A stretch of DNA of 64,000 bases from Hahellaceae bacterium (lineage in GTDB: Bacteria; Pseudomonadota; Gammaproteobacteria; Pseudomonadales; Oleiphilaceae). Both the position numbers and the translations under genes were made by a program. Of this stretch, positions 9,137 through 18,073 are shown piece by piece. The stretch covers positions 620,001 to 684,000 of the forward strand of contig JADJWY010000026.1 of NCBI GenBank assembly GCA_016716085.1, written 5' to 3'. Positions within the stretch are counted from its first letter, which is position 1. Each line of letters begins with the position of its first letter. The notes under the pieces are model-generated. The model had not been told where the DNA came from and did not search any database. It was given only the letters and a program-made list of their open reading frames with translations.

Positions 9137-10655
9137 TACAGAGCGCAAACCGATATCGACCGGATCCGAATGGACTTTTGAACTGATCAAGGAATACGAC
9201 GAGGCGATTGCAGAAGCCGCGCGGCATTTCGGACTGGACACCTATCGCAACCAGATCGAAGTGATCAGCGCCGAGCAGATGATGGATGCCTACTCCTCCG
9301 TTGGCATGCCGGTGGGCTATCACCACTGGTCGTTTGGCAAGCAATTCCTGCAGACGGAAAAGTTGTACAAGCGCGGTCAGATGGGTCTCGCCTATGAGAT
9401 CGTCATCAACTCCGACCCCTGTATCGCCTATCTCATGGAAGAAAACACCATGATGATGCAGGCGCTGGTCATTGCGCATGCCTGTTACGGCCACAACTCT
9501 TTTTTCAAGGGCAACTACCTGTTCCGCACCTGGACCGATGCCAGCGCCATCATCGACTATTTGCTGTTTGCCCGTAACTACATCAGCAAGTGTGAACAAC
9601 GCCATGGGGTTGAAGCGGTCGAGTCCGTGCTGGATGCCTGTCATTCGATCATGAATCAGGGCGTAGACCGTTACAAACGTCCCAGCCCGATCTCTGCGTT
9701 AAAAGAGGAAGCCAGACTCCGTGAACGCGAGGCCTATCTTCAGCAGCAGGTCAATGATCTCTGGCGCACCATTCCAACCCGCGCGGGCGAAAAGTCCCGC
9801 AAGAAGCAGCCCCGCTTTCCGGCAGAACCGCAGGAAAACCTACTCTATTTCATTGAAAAGAATGCCCCGTTGCTGGAGCCCTGGCAGCGCGAAATCGTAC
9901 GCATCGTGCGCAAGATTGCCCAGTATTTTTATCCGCAGCGACAAACCCAGGTGATGAATGAAGGCTGGGCCACCTTCTGGCACTACACCCTGATCAATCA
10001 CCTCTACGATGAGGGGAAAGTGACCGATGGCTTCATGCTGGAGTTCCTGCAAAGCCACACCTCGGTCGTCTATCAACCCTCCTTCGACAGCCAGTGGTAC
10101 TCGGGTATCAACCCCTATGCCCTGGGCTTTGCCATGTTTCAGGACATTAAACGCATTTGCCAGTCGCCTACCGAGGAGGACAAACGCTGGTTCCCCGATA
10201 TCGCAGGCTCCGACTGGCTCAAGACACTGGATTTCGCGATGCGAAACTTCAAGGATGAGAGCTTTATTCTGCAATTCCTCTCGCCCAAGATCATCCGTGA
10301 TTTCAAGTTCTTTAATATTCTGGATGATGACCGCGACAACGAATATGTCGTGACCGCCATCCATGATGATCATGGCTACCGTCAGGTGCGCGAGTTATTG
10401 GCCCGGCAGTACAATCTGAGCTTCAAAGATCCGAACATTCAGGTTTATAACGTCGATCTGAGAGGCGACCGATCACTGACCTTGCGCCACTTCCCGATCG
10501 ACCGGATTCCCCTACAGGAAAAAGACGGCAATGAAGTCCTCAAGCACCTGCATCGTCTGTGGGGCTTTGATGTGGTGCTGGAATCCGTCGAGGGTGACAA
10601 AGTTCTTTCAACTTTGCGCTGCCCACCACAGAACAAAGCAGAAGTTAGCAGCTGA
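9129..10655 (+). CDS. SpoVR/YcgB family protein
   Basis: A 508-aa cytoplasmic protein of the SpoVR family. The ATG at 9129 (MASTERKPIS) lies within the yeaH end and is preceded by AAGGTGAG. Family features include the early EWTFELIKEYDEAI segment, GMPVGYHHWSFGKQF and a MNEGWATFWHY motif with HxxE-like spacing in the middle. E. coli YcgB is about 510 aa. In Bacillus the family is needed for spore cortex formation; in non-sporulating bacteria it accompanies prkA-yeaH. Its exact reaction is not known. Translation is likely coupled to yeaH. Confidence 0.93.
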   Translation: MASTERKPISTGSEWTFELIKEYDEAIAEAARHFGLDTYRNQIEVISAEQMMDAYSSVGMPVGYHHWSFGKQFLQTEKLYKRGQMGLAYEIVINSDPCIAYLMEENTMMMQALVIAHACYGHNSFFKGNYLFRTWTDASAIIDYLLFARNYISKCEQRHGVEAVESVLDACHSIMNQGVDRYKRPSPISALKEEARLREREAYLQQQVNDLWRTIPTRAGEKSRKKQPRFPAEPQENLLYFIEKNAPLLEPWQREIVRIVRKIAQYFYPQRQTQVMNEGWATFWHYTLINHLYDEGKVTDGFMLEFLQSHTSVVYQPSFDSQWYSGINPYALGFAMFQDIKRICQSPTEEDKRWFPDIAGSDWLKTLDFAMRNFKDESFILQFLSPKIIRDFKFFNILDDDRDNEYVVTAIHDDHGYRQVRELLARQYNLSFKDPNIQVYNVDLRGDRSLTLRHFPIDRIPLQEKDGNEVLKHLHRLWGFDVVLESVEGDKVLSTLRCPPQNKAEVSS

Positions 10656-10739
10656 GCATTCTGGCAGACTGGTTTGACTGCCCACAATTGGCTAGTATTG
10701 AGGGTCGGTTAAGCAAAGCAGGACGTGCGGTAAGGAAGG

Positions 10740-11087
10740 ATGCGCAGCGAAGATTTTGATGTGGAAACGGCCCTCACTGCCGCGCAGGCATTAACCCGCG
10801 TACTGGCAGGACGAACGCACAAGCGCAAGGTACTTGGCCAGGTGTTGACCGTTCCAGGGCAACTGGGCAGCGCCCTGAAAGTCCCGACCATCATTTCCCA
10901 GTTGCAGAGCAAAGTCTCTAATCGCCGCCAGCACGGGTTAGACAGTTTTCAACAGCTGTGGGACACCTTGTCTGAAGCGACACGTAATGAGGTGCTGAAC
11001 CTGATTGGTTGGTACGACCCGGAACAGTTGGATTGGGATGACAAGCGAAGCAACCGCCGCCCAATCAAAATTGAAACCGATAAGTAA
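10740..11087 (+). CDS. Hypothetical protein, 115 aa
   Basis: I do not recognise this protein. It is soluble, helix-rich and basic toward the C-terminus, with WYDPEQLDWDD followed by a basic RSNRRP stretch. No signal peptide or membrane segment is visible. An AGGA ribosome-site-like string lies very close to the ATG. It sits 84 bp after spoVR on the same strand and may be an appended member of the prkA cluster. Its TAA directly abuts the stop of the convergent histidine kinase gene at 11088, with no space for a terminator between them. Confidence 0.6.
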   Translation: MRSEDFDVETALTAAQALTRVLAGRTHKRKVLGQVLTVPGQLGSALKVPTIISQLQSKVSNRRQHGLDSFQQLWDTLSEATRNEVLNLIGWYDPEQLDWDDKRSNRRPIKIETDK

Positions 11088-13736
11088 TCAGACTGGCAGG
11101 TAGTAGTTCAACGCCTGCTCCAGCGCCTCGGTGGGCAGCGGTTTGACCAGATGCGCATCCGCGCCGGCTTGAAGCGAACGCCTGAGATCTTCAGGATCGC
11201 CGTGTCCTGAGAGGATACAGATTGGAAAGGCATAGCCTTTTTGCCTCAAATGGGCCAGCGCCTCCAGCCCCGTCATTTCAGGCATTTCCAGATCCATCAG
11301 AATCAGGGAGTAGAGGCGCTGAGACGCTGCCTGAACCCCTACCCGCCCATTCTCGGCTAATTCCACCACAACATCCGGACGTACACGCTGAATTTGCTTT
11401 TGCAGGAGTTGGGCATTGACAGGGTTATCTTCCACAATCAGAACCCTGGGCGGCTGAATCGTATCCACATGACGGAGATGCGAGGCCAGGGTCTCAGCAA
11501 AACGCTGGCGGTTGATGGGTTTAGCGATGCAACTGCTGAATCCCAGGCGCAAATACTGACTGACCTGGTGACGCATGACATTGGCCGTAATCGCAATCGC
11601 GGGCGGCGCGTCGTGCCAACCCAGAATCACCCGCATCACATCCTCGCCACCCTGCCCCGGCATTTGAATGTCCAACAACAGGAGATCAAAACGCTCTTCC
11701 TTGATGGCGCGCAGAGCTTCTGCACCATTTGATACGATCCGGTGACGCACCCGCATCTGTTTGAGCATGTAGCTGATCAGCTCCTGGTTCTCAGGATTAT
11801 CCTCCGCCAGCAGCACGTATCCTGCCAACCGCGGCCATGACACCTGCCCCAGTTCACTTTCATCACCGAGCGTCACGTTCATCTCGGCACTGTCTTGCAG
11901 CAGGCGGGCATGGGGCGCACTGAGCAGGGGGAGAGACAGCTTGAAGTTACTGCCTTCACCCAGCGCACTCTCGACCGTAATATCTCCCTCCAGCAACTGG
12001 GCCAACTGGCGACTGATGTAGAGTCCGAGCCCCGTCCCACCGAAATGACGGGTTGTGGAGCTATCCGCCTGCTGGAAGGGGCTGAACAGCTGTTCACGTG
12101 TCTGTTCATCCATTCCAATGCCTGAGTCGATGACCTCGAACAATAATCTGGCACCCGCCTCATCATTGGTTAATTGACTGACGCGCAGGACCACACCGCC
12201 TTCACGGGTAAACTTGAGGGCATTGGCCCCCAGATTGAGCAGTATCTGCCGTAGCCGAGTGGGGTCAGAAATGAAATGGCTGGTCAGCGGGAAAACGGTC
12301 TCTATGGTAAAGGTCAATCCCTGTTCCCTTGCGCGCATGCCCAGCGGCGAGCGAATTTCCTCTAGTAAGGTCGGAAGGTGAACCTCAATCTGCTCGGCCA
12401 CCAGTTTACCGGCCTGAATTTTAGAGAGGTCGAGTATATCGTTAATGATCGCAAGCAGATGATTGCCACTGCGAACAATGGTGCGCACGTAGCGTTTCCG
12501 ATCTTCTTCAGAGGCACCGTCATCCAGGAGGGCTTCGGCATAACCGAGGATGGCCGCCATGGGTGTGCGGATTTCGTGACTCATGTTGGCAAGAAAACGG
12601 CCCTTGGCCGCTTCCGATTCTTCTGCCTGCTGCTGGGCAGAGACCGCCTCATTGCGCGCGTCCGCGGCCTGCTCAAGCAACTGTGTATTGCGCACCGCCG
12701 TGCCCACCTGAACCAGATAGTCCTGAATCAGGTCGATATCCTCCTCCGTCAGCAGCAGCTCCTGGGTATAGTTCAGCAGCCCAATACAGCCAATCGGTTT
12801 TCGATCCACCACTAACGGAAAAAATGCGACGGATGTAGGGGGATTAATATCATAGAGCGCACGATCAATATCGGCATTACGCCCCAAGGGTGGACGAACC
12901 AATCTGCGGATGTAAGTGGGTTGTAGCTGCAGGGCTGCATGCACAAAAATACTGTTCGGGTTATCACCCACTGAAATGGTAAAACCTTCAACTTCCTCTC
13001 GTTGTTTGGGCGTCAGCACATCGCCATAACTGCGGATGACCCGCACATTTCGGCCATCGTCCTCCATCTTGACGACATAAAGTTGTTCGAGCGGAAAGAG
13101 TCGCTGTAGCGACTCAATGACCCGGCTCATGATGGCATCCAGATCCAGATGGCTGTTCACGGCCTCGGCCAGGGCACTGATGTCTCGCAGATTGGCATGT
13201 TGACGCTTGATCTTAATGCGGGATCGTGCCAGGGAATGGTTGGCCAGATTCAGGGTATAACCCAAACCCAGTGTATAGCCCAGCAATCCGACACCTACCA
13301 CGGACGAGGCCAGCAAACTGAGGTCCTGTCTGAAATAGAATCCGTTCAACAGGCCGGTTAGCAAAATCCCAACCAGCGCATTGGCGATGCTTTTCGCCAG
13401 TAAGCGCAGGCCCCCTTCCGCCATAGCGGTCATAAAGATTCCGCAGCACAATGCCGCTGTTGCAAACGGGTTGAGCCCCCACAGGCACACGCAGCAGCCA
13501 TAGGCAAAGCTATCGACCAGGGTAAAAAAGCAGTCGCGTTGAAAGTTGTGCGTCAGACGATAGGCAATATGGGGGTAGGCCAGCGTGTGAAGCAGCAGAA
13601 GCCCCCACACCCAAGGGCCAACCGAATCCCCGAGAATGGTGACATGCAGTAAGAGGACAATCACGCAGCCGACGATACGCAGAGGGTAACTGCTGGCCGC
13701 GATTGCCGAACTACTCCCCTCTGCCCGACTTCCCAA
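11088..13736 (-). CDS. Hybrid sensor histidine kinase with membrane sensor, GAF and two receiver domains
   Basis: An 882-aa inner-membrane sensor kinase. Residues about 17-165 form a multi-helix region resembling MASE2 (AYPHIAYRLTHNFQRD). A GAF-like domain follows at about 195-350. HisKA has SHEIRTP with His387. HATPase motifs are NALKF, DSGIGM and GGTGLGL (565-571). Two receiver domains follow, with phosphate-acceptor Asp689 and Asp815. No Hpt domain is present. The frame has no ATG near its start; TTG at 13736 is the best start, with GGGA about 9 bp upstream. It lies 29 bp after the RND pump gene and is probably the last gene of that operon. Its target is unknown. Confidence 0.88.
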   Translation of the reverse strand: MGSRAEGSSSAIAASSYPLRIVGCVIVLLLHVTILGDSVGPWVWGLLLLHTLAYPHIAYRLTHNFQRDCFFTLVDSFAYGCCVCLWGLNPFATAALCCGIFMTAMAEGGLRLLAKSIANALVGILLTGLLNGFYFRQDLSLLASSVVGVGLLGYTLGLGYTLNLANHSLARSRIKIKRQHANLRDISALAEAVNSHLDLDAIMSRVIESLQRLFPLEQLYVVKMEDDGRNVRVIRSYGDVLTPKQREEVEGFTISVGDNPNSIFVHAALQLQPTYIRRLVRPPLGRNADIDRALYDINPPTSVAFFPLVVDRKPIGCIGLLNYTQELLLTEEDIDLIQDYLVQVGTAVRNTQLLEQAADARNEAVSAQQQAEESEAAKGRFLANMSHEIRTPMAAILGYAEALLDDGASEEDRKRYVRTIVRSGNHLLAIINDILDLSKIQAGKLVAEQIEVHLPTLLEEIRSPLGMRAREQGLTFTIETVFPLTSHFISDPTRLRQILLNLGANALKFTREGGVVLRVSQLTNDEAGARLLFEVIDSGIGMDEQTREQLFSPFQQADSSTTRHFGGTGLGLYISRQLAQLLEGDITVESALGEGSNFKLSLPLLSAPHARLLQDSAEMNVTLGDESELGQVSWPRLAGYVLLAEDNPENQELISYMLKQMRVRHRIVSNGAEALRAIKEERFDLLLLDIQMPGQGGEDVMRVILGWHDAPPAIAITANVMRHQVSQYLRLGFSSCIAKPINRQRFAETLASHLRHVDTIQPPRVLIVEDNPVNAQLLQKQIQRVRPDVVVELAENGRVGVQAASQRLYSLILMDLEMPEMTGLEALAHLRQKGYAFPICILSGHGDPEDLRRSLQAGADAHLVKPLPTEALEQALNYYLPV

Positions 13737-13765
13737 AGGTGAATCCCGATTGAATAGTAAATGGT

Positions 13766-16700
13766 CTATTCAGTGTAGCTCGTTTTGATGCGTTTGAGGT
13801 CTTCGATGATCAGATAGTTCACTGGCACCAGGAACAATGTCAGTGCCGTCGCGAAGAGGATGCCAAAGCCCAGCGAGACAGCCATCGGGATGAGGAATTG
13901 TGCCTGCGTTGAACGCTCCAATAACAAAGGCAGCAGGCCGATGACCGTGGTCAGTGTTGTCAGCATGATGGGACGAAAACGGGCGGCGCCTGCGGTCAGG
14001 ATGGCTTGCCTGACGGATACCCCCTGCGCAAGCTGACGATTGATAAAATCGACCAGAACCAGGCTATCGTTTACCACCACTCCGACCAGTGCCAACATAC
14101 CGAGCAAGCTGATCAAGGTCAGATCCATCCCCATAATCCCATGTCCGGCAATCGCACCAATGATACTGAAGGGAATCACGAGCATGACAATCAGCGGCTG
14201 AACATACGATTTGAGTGGGATTGCCAACAAAACATAGATCGCAAACAGTACAAACCAGAGGCCCCATTCCAGACTATTCAGCGACTGACTCTGCTCTAAT
14301 GATTCACCTTCCAGTGACATGCTGACATCCGGATAACGAAGCAGTGTGGCATCCATGAACTGCTGGATTTCACGGTTCAACAGCAACATATTAACCTTTT
14401 GCTTGTCGACATCTGCCGTAACCGTCAGGGTGCGTTTACCGTTGTTGCGATACAAGGATGTCGGCGTCTTCCCTGCCTGTAAATCAACGACCTGCCCGAG
14501 GGGAATGCGTTGACCTCCGGGTGCCTCCACCAGAAAATCCTGCAGCAGAGGCAGGGCTGACCGCTCTTCCCGAGGATAGCGAACCACCACGCTGACTTCA
14601 TCCCGACCACGCTGCACGCGCTGCACCTGCAAACCCAGATAAGCACTCTGCAACTGAGACAGAATCGTGGCGCGCGTCAATCCCAGCAGGTAGGCCTCCT
14701 GTTTAAGCTGCACCTCAAAAGACTGCTTGCCATCGGCATAGCTGTCTTCAATATCAAATACTTCCGGGAAACGGCTGAGTTTCTCTTTCAGCAGGCCCGC
14801 GACTTCACTCAGACTGTCGTAATCATCACCGAGCAAATGAATTTCAATCGGATCCGCCCCTCGTCCAATTTCAGCCCTGAAATTCAATCCCTCCGCCCCA
14901 GGAATCGACCCGATTCGTTTACGCCACTCTTTGACCAGATCCGCACTCGTGACCGTGCTGCTGCGCTCTTCCGGTGACAATACTTCAATCACGACGGAGC
15001 TGATATGATCCCCGGAAGCGCCGTCACCATAGCCCGTCGTCGCCTGAACCGAAAGAATCAGACTTTCACCCGTTGTCACTTCCCGATAGCGATCCCGCAT
15101 CGCTTCCGCCGCCTCCGCAATGCGAAGCACCTGCGCATCGGTCATCGAAAACGGTGTGCCAGTGGGCATATACAGCGTTGCCTGTGCAATTTCGCTCTGT
15201 ACCCGCGGAAAAAAAACAAAGCGCATCCAACCGCTGCTCAACAAGGCGAAGAGGATGACTAAGACGCCAACGCACACTGCGAGAAAGGTATAGCGATATT
15301 CGAGTATTCGGGCGAGGGCAGGCTGATATACGCGCAATACCCAACGTTCAAAGCCCTCGGCAAAATTTTCCTGCCAGCGGGAGATGCCACGGCTCTCACC
15401 TCGCCCCAGACGGATATGCCGCAAGTGCGTCGGCAAAATCAGCTTCGACTCCAGCAGGGAGAAAAAGAAAATCGGCAGGACAACAATGACAATCTGGGAA
15501 AACATCTGCCCCCGGGAGCCCTCAATGAAGGCCATCGGTAAGAAGGCCACCATGGTGGTCAACACACCGAAAGTAACCGGAATGGAAACCTCTTCCGCCC
15601 CCTTGATTACGGCATCCAAAGGCGCTTCATGATGCTGGAGGTGCCGATAGATATTCTCTCCCGTGACGATGGCATCATCTACGACGATCCCCAGCACGAC
15701 GATAAACCCGAAAAGGCTGATCATGTTGATCGAAACATCAAACAGCGGCATCACCAAAAAGGCACCCATGAACGAGACAGGAATCCCGATGAAGACCCAG
15801 AATGCGATTGCCGGACGCAGAAACAGCGTTAACAGCAGCAACACCAGAATGCCCCCCTGAATGGCATTACTGCTCAGGGTTTGCAGACGCTTCTCAAGAA
15901 TGCGGGAGCGATCGCCCCAGACATCCAGCGTCACGCCTTCCGGCATCATCGTCTGGCTTTCGAGCAGGTGAGCCCTGACCCGCTCAGAGATCGTCACCGG
16001 GCTGACGGCCCCGGTTTCAAAGACTTGCAACATAACAGCCGGGACACCATTGAAGCGGGTTTTGACCTGATTTTCCCCCAGACTTTCCCTCACCTGGGCC
16101 AGGTCACCCAGCCGGATCAATGCTCCTTCCGGCGACACCCTGACCACAATCGCTTCAAAATCCTGCTTCCGATAAGCCTGTCCCTGAGAGCGCACCAGCA
16201 CATCCCCCCCCTCGGTACGGATTGCTCCCGCCGACAGATCCAGAGAACTGCCTTTGATGGCCTCGCCGATGTCCTCGAGCGTCAGATGGTACTGCTGCAG
16301 TGTCAGGGATGACACTTCAATGGCAACTTCATGCTGACGTCGCCCGGCGAGTTCTACCTGGGTGATACCGGGCAAAGCCCTTAGCTCGTTGCGAACTTTT
16401 TCGGCCATCGACCACAGCTCATCCTCACTGTGGGGACTCGTCACGGCCACCGTGATCGCCGGTCGACGCCATTGAGGCAGCGTGATGACGGGCCTATCCA
16501 TCTGAGCCGGGAAGGTGCTGATCGCATCCACCCGATTTTTGACCTCGGCCAGCACCGATTCAGGATCCGCACGCTGATCCACCTCCAGTGTTACCACCGA
16601 AACGCCTTCCTCGGACACTGAGCTGATATCGCTGATCCCCGCCAGGTCATCCACCGCTTCTTCGACCCGCACACTGACACTTTGCTCCATTTCCTGGGGG

Positions 16701-16861
16701 GATGCGCCCCGCAAAGAGGTTGACACCGTGATCATGCGGGTTTCAAACGCAGGAAAAATTTCGACGGGCATTTGCGTCATCAACGACAGTAAGCCAGACG
16801 CCACGATAAACAACATCAACAGGTTGGCCGCGACGGGATTGCGGGCAAACCAGTTAATCAT
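13766..16861 (-). CDS. RND efflux transporter (HAE1/AcrB-type permease)
   Basis: A 1031-aa proton-driven inner-membrane pump subunit. I chose ATG 16861 (MINWFARNPVAANLL) because it starts directly at the first transmembrane helix and overlaps the adaptor gene by 8 bp, as expected for a coupled pair. The RND hallmarks include MPVEIFPAFETRMITVST, a central GIVVDDAIVTGENIYRHL segment in TM4 (ion-relay aspartates) and VNDSLVLVDFINR in the second half. The broad AcrB/MdtB-like class is clear; the substrate is not predictable. No TolC-like outer-membrane channel is encoded nearby, so a shared channel is likely. Confidence 0.93.
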   Translation of the reverse strand: MINWFARNPVAANLLMLFIVASGLLSLMTQMPVEIFPAFETRMITVSTSLRGASPQEMEQSVSVRVEEAVDDLAGISDISSVSEEGVSVVTLEVDQRADPESVLAEVKNRVDAISTFPAQMDRPVITLPQWRRPAITVAVTSPHSEDELWSMAEKVRNELRALPGITQVELAGRRQHEVAIEVSSLTLQQYHLTLEDIGEAIKGSSLDLSAGAIRTEGGDVLVRSQGQAYRKQDFEAIVVRVSPEGALIRLGDLAQVRESLGENQVKTRFNGVPAVMLQVFETGAVSPVTISERVRAHLLESQTMMPEGVTLDVWGDRSRILEKRLQTLSSNAIQGGILVLLLLTLFLRPAIAFWVFIGIPVSFMGAFLVMPLFDVSINMISLFGFIVVLGIVVDDAIVTGENIYRHLQHHEAPLDAVIKGAEEVSIPVTFGVLTTMVAFLPMAFIEGSRGQMFSQIVIVVLPIFFFSLLESKLILPTHLRHIRLGRGESRGISRWQENFAEGFERWVLRVYQPALARILEYRYTFLAVCVGVLVILFALLSSGWMRFVFFPRVQSEIAQATLYMPTGTPFSMTDAQVLRIAEAAEAMRDRYREVTTGESLILSVQATTGYGDGASGDHISSVVIEVLSPEERSSTVTSADLVKEWRKRIGSIPGAEGLNFRAEIGRGADPIEIHLLGDDYDSLSEVAGLLKEKLSRFPEVFDIEDSYADGKQSFEVQLKQEAYLLGLTRATILSQLQSAYLGLQVQRVQRGRDEVSVVVRYPREERSALPLLQDFLVEAPGGQRIPLGQVVDLQAGKTPTSLYRNNGKRTLTVTADVDKQKVNMLLLNREIQQFMDATLLRYPDVSMSLEGESLEQSQSLNSLEWGLWFVLFAIYVLLAIPLKSYVQPLIVMLVIPFSIIGAIAGHGIMGMDLTLISLLGMLALVGVVVNDSLVLVDFINRQLAQGVSVRQAILTAGAARFRPIMLTTLTTVIGLLPLLLERSTQAQFLIPMAVSLGFGILFATALTLFLVPVNYLIIEDLKRIKTSYTE

Positions 16862-18017
16862 GCCGGTCGCCCCCGCGGAGGTCTGTTTCACTGTCTGCCA
16901 CTGCCGCGGTTCCACTCCCGACTTGTCCCAGCGGGGTAATCACGAGTGTATCGCCAGGGTTTAAACCCTGCCGGATCTGCACCTGATCAGGCCCCTGCCA
17001 CCCGGTCTCGACACTGCGACGTTGCAGCCGCCCATCGCTGAGCAGATAGACATAACTGTTTTGATACACGGCAACACCCGGAACCAGAATTACATCACGC
17101 TGTACCACGCCCTCAATACGTGCCTGCAGATACTGGCCGACCTTCAAGGGGCGCAATCCCTCTTTCGCACGAAAGGGCTCTGTAATTTCGCCGATCAGGG
17201 TCAACTGCTGGGTTTCGCGATCGACCCCCCCCTCACTTCCCGTAATGCGCCCCGTCCAGAATTGCTCGGGCTGACCAAGGCGATTGATGAACGTCACCGC
17301 TACCGGCGCATCGCCCAGCACGGGGACTCGCAAATAAGCCAGATCAGATGCCTTGACAGCCAGCCTTACGTCGGCGGTGGCTGTCGCCACAATACGTCCC
17401 AGAGCGGCCCCCACAGCAATCACCTGCCCCGAATCTATGTCTGCCTCCAAAATGAGTCCATCAAAGGGGGCTTTCAGTAAGGTGCGTGACGCATTCAAGT
17501 TCGCCAGTTCCAGTTGTGCTTCCGCGGCATTGACATTTGCCTGGGCGGCGGCCAGTTGGGGTTCACGCAAGGCGAGTGCGGAGGCGGCAGCCGCCCCCCC
17601 AACTTTGCTCCAATCCTGGCGAGCCTGTTGCACCCTACCCTGTTCTTCCTGTAAAGCCGCGCGTGCCTCAGCGAGCTGCCCTTCTACCACCCGTATCTGG
17701 ATTCGATAATCAGCAGGATCAATTTGCAGTAGCTCGTCCCCTTTTCGCACAAAGGCACCGCGACGGAATCGCGGGGAGACACGCACCGCCTGACCGCCAA
17801 CCTGAGCGATTAGATTCACTTCATGCCGGGCCTGTAAAACCCCAAACGCCGCAATCGTGGGCTGCAAGGTTTGTAGCGCAACAGTCTGGGTTTTGACCGT
17901 CATAGGTGGCGCAGTCACCGCTTCGTGATGAGACATTTCAGGCGGCTGAATGAAGAGGGTGTACGCAGCACCTAAACTGGCTACCAGCACGATGAGAGGA
18001 AGAAGCGTTTTAAACAT
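16854..18017 (-). CDS. RND efflux periplasmic adaptor (HlyD/AcrA family)
   Basis: A 387-aa adaptor with an N-terminal membrane anchor (residues 4-22). It then has the barrel-hybrid/lipoyl halves around VNLIAQVGGQAVRVSP and LKAPFDGLILEADIDSGQVI, which flank an alanine-rich helical hairpin (about 105-165). The C-terminal membrane-proximal region ends near LVITPLGQV. It bridges the inner-membrane pump to an outer-membrane channel. The stop overlaps the pump start by 8 bp. It follows the CheA-like gene by 56 bp on the same strand, suggesting one transcript. Confidence 0.93.
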   Translation of the reverse strand: MFKTLLPLIVLVASLGAAYTLFIQPPEMSHHEAVTAPPMTVKTQTVALQTLQPTIAAFGVLQARHEVNLIAQVGGQAVRVSPRFRRGAFVRKGDELLQIDPADYRIQIRVVEGQLAEARAALQEEQGRVQQARQDWSKVGGAAAASALALREPQLAAAQANVNAAEAQLELANLNASRTLLKAPFDGLILEADIDSGQVIAVGAALGRIVATATADVRLAVKASDLAYLRVPVLGDAPVAVTFINRLGQPEQFWTGRITGSEGGVDRETQQLTLIGEITEPFRAKEGLRPLKVGQYLQARIEGVVQRDVILVPGVAVYQNSYVYLLSDGRLQRRSVETGWQGPDQVQIRQGLNPGDTLVITPLGQVGSGTAAVADSETDLRGGDRHD

Positions 18018-18073
18018 ATCAAGTTCCAGTTGAGCGCCCGTGCATCATACCTGATGCACGGCGTCCCCGGCAC

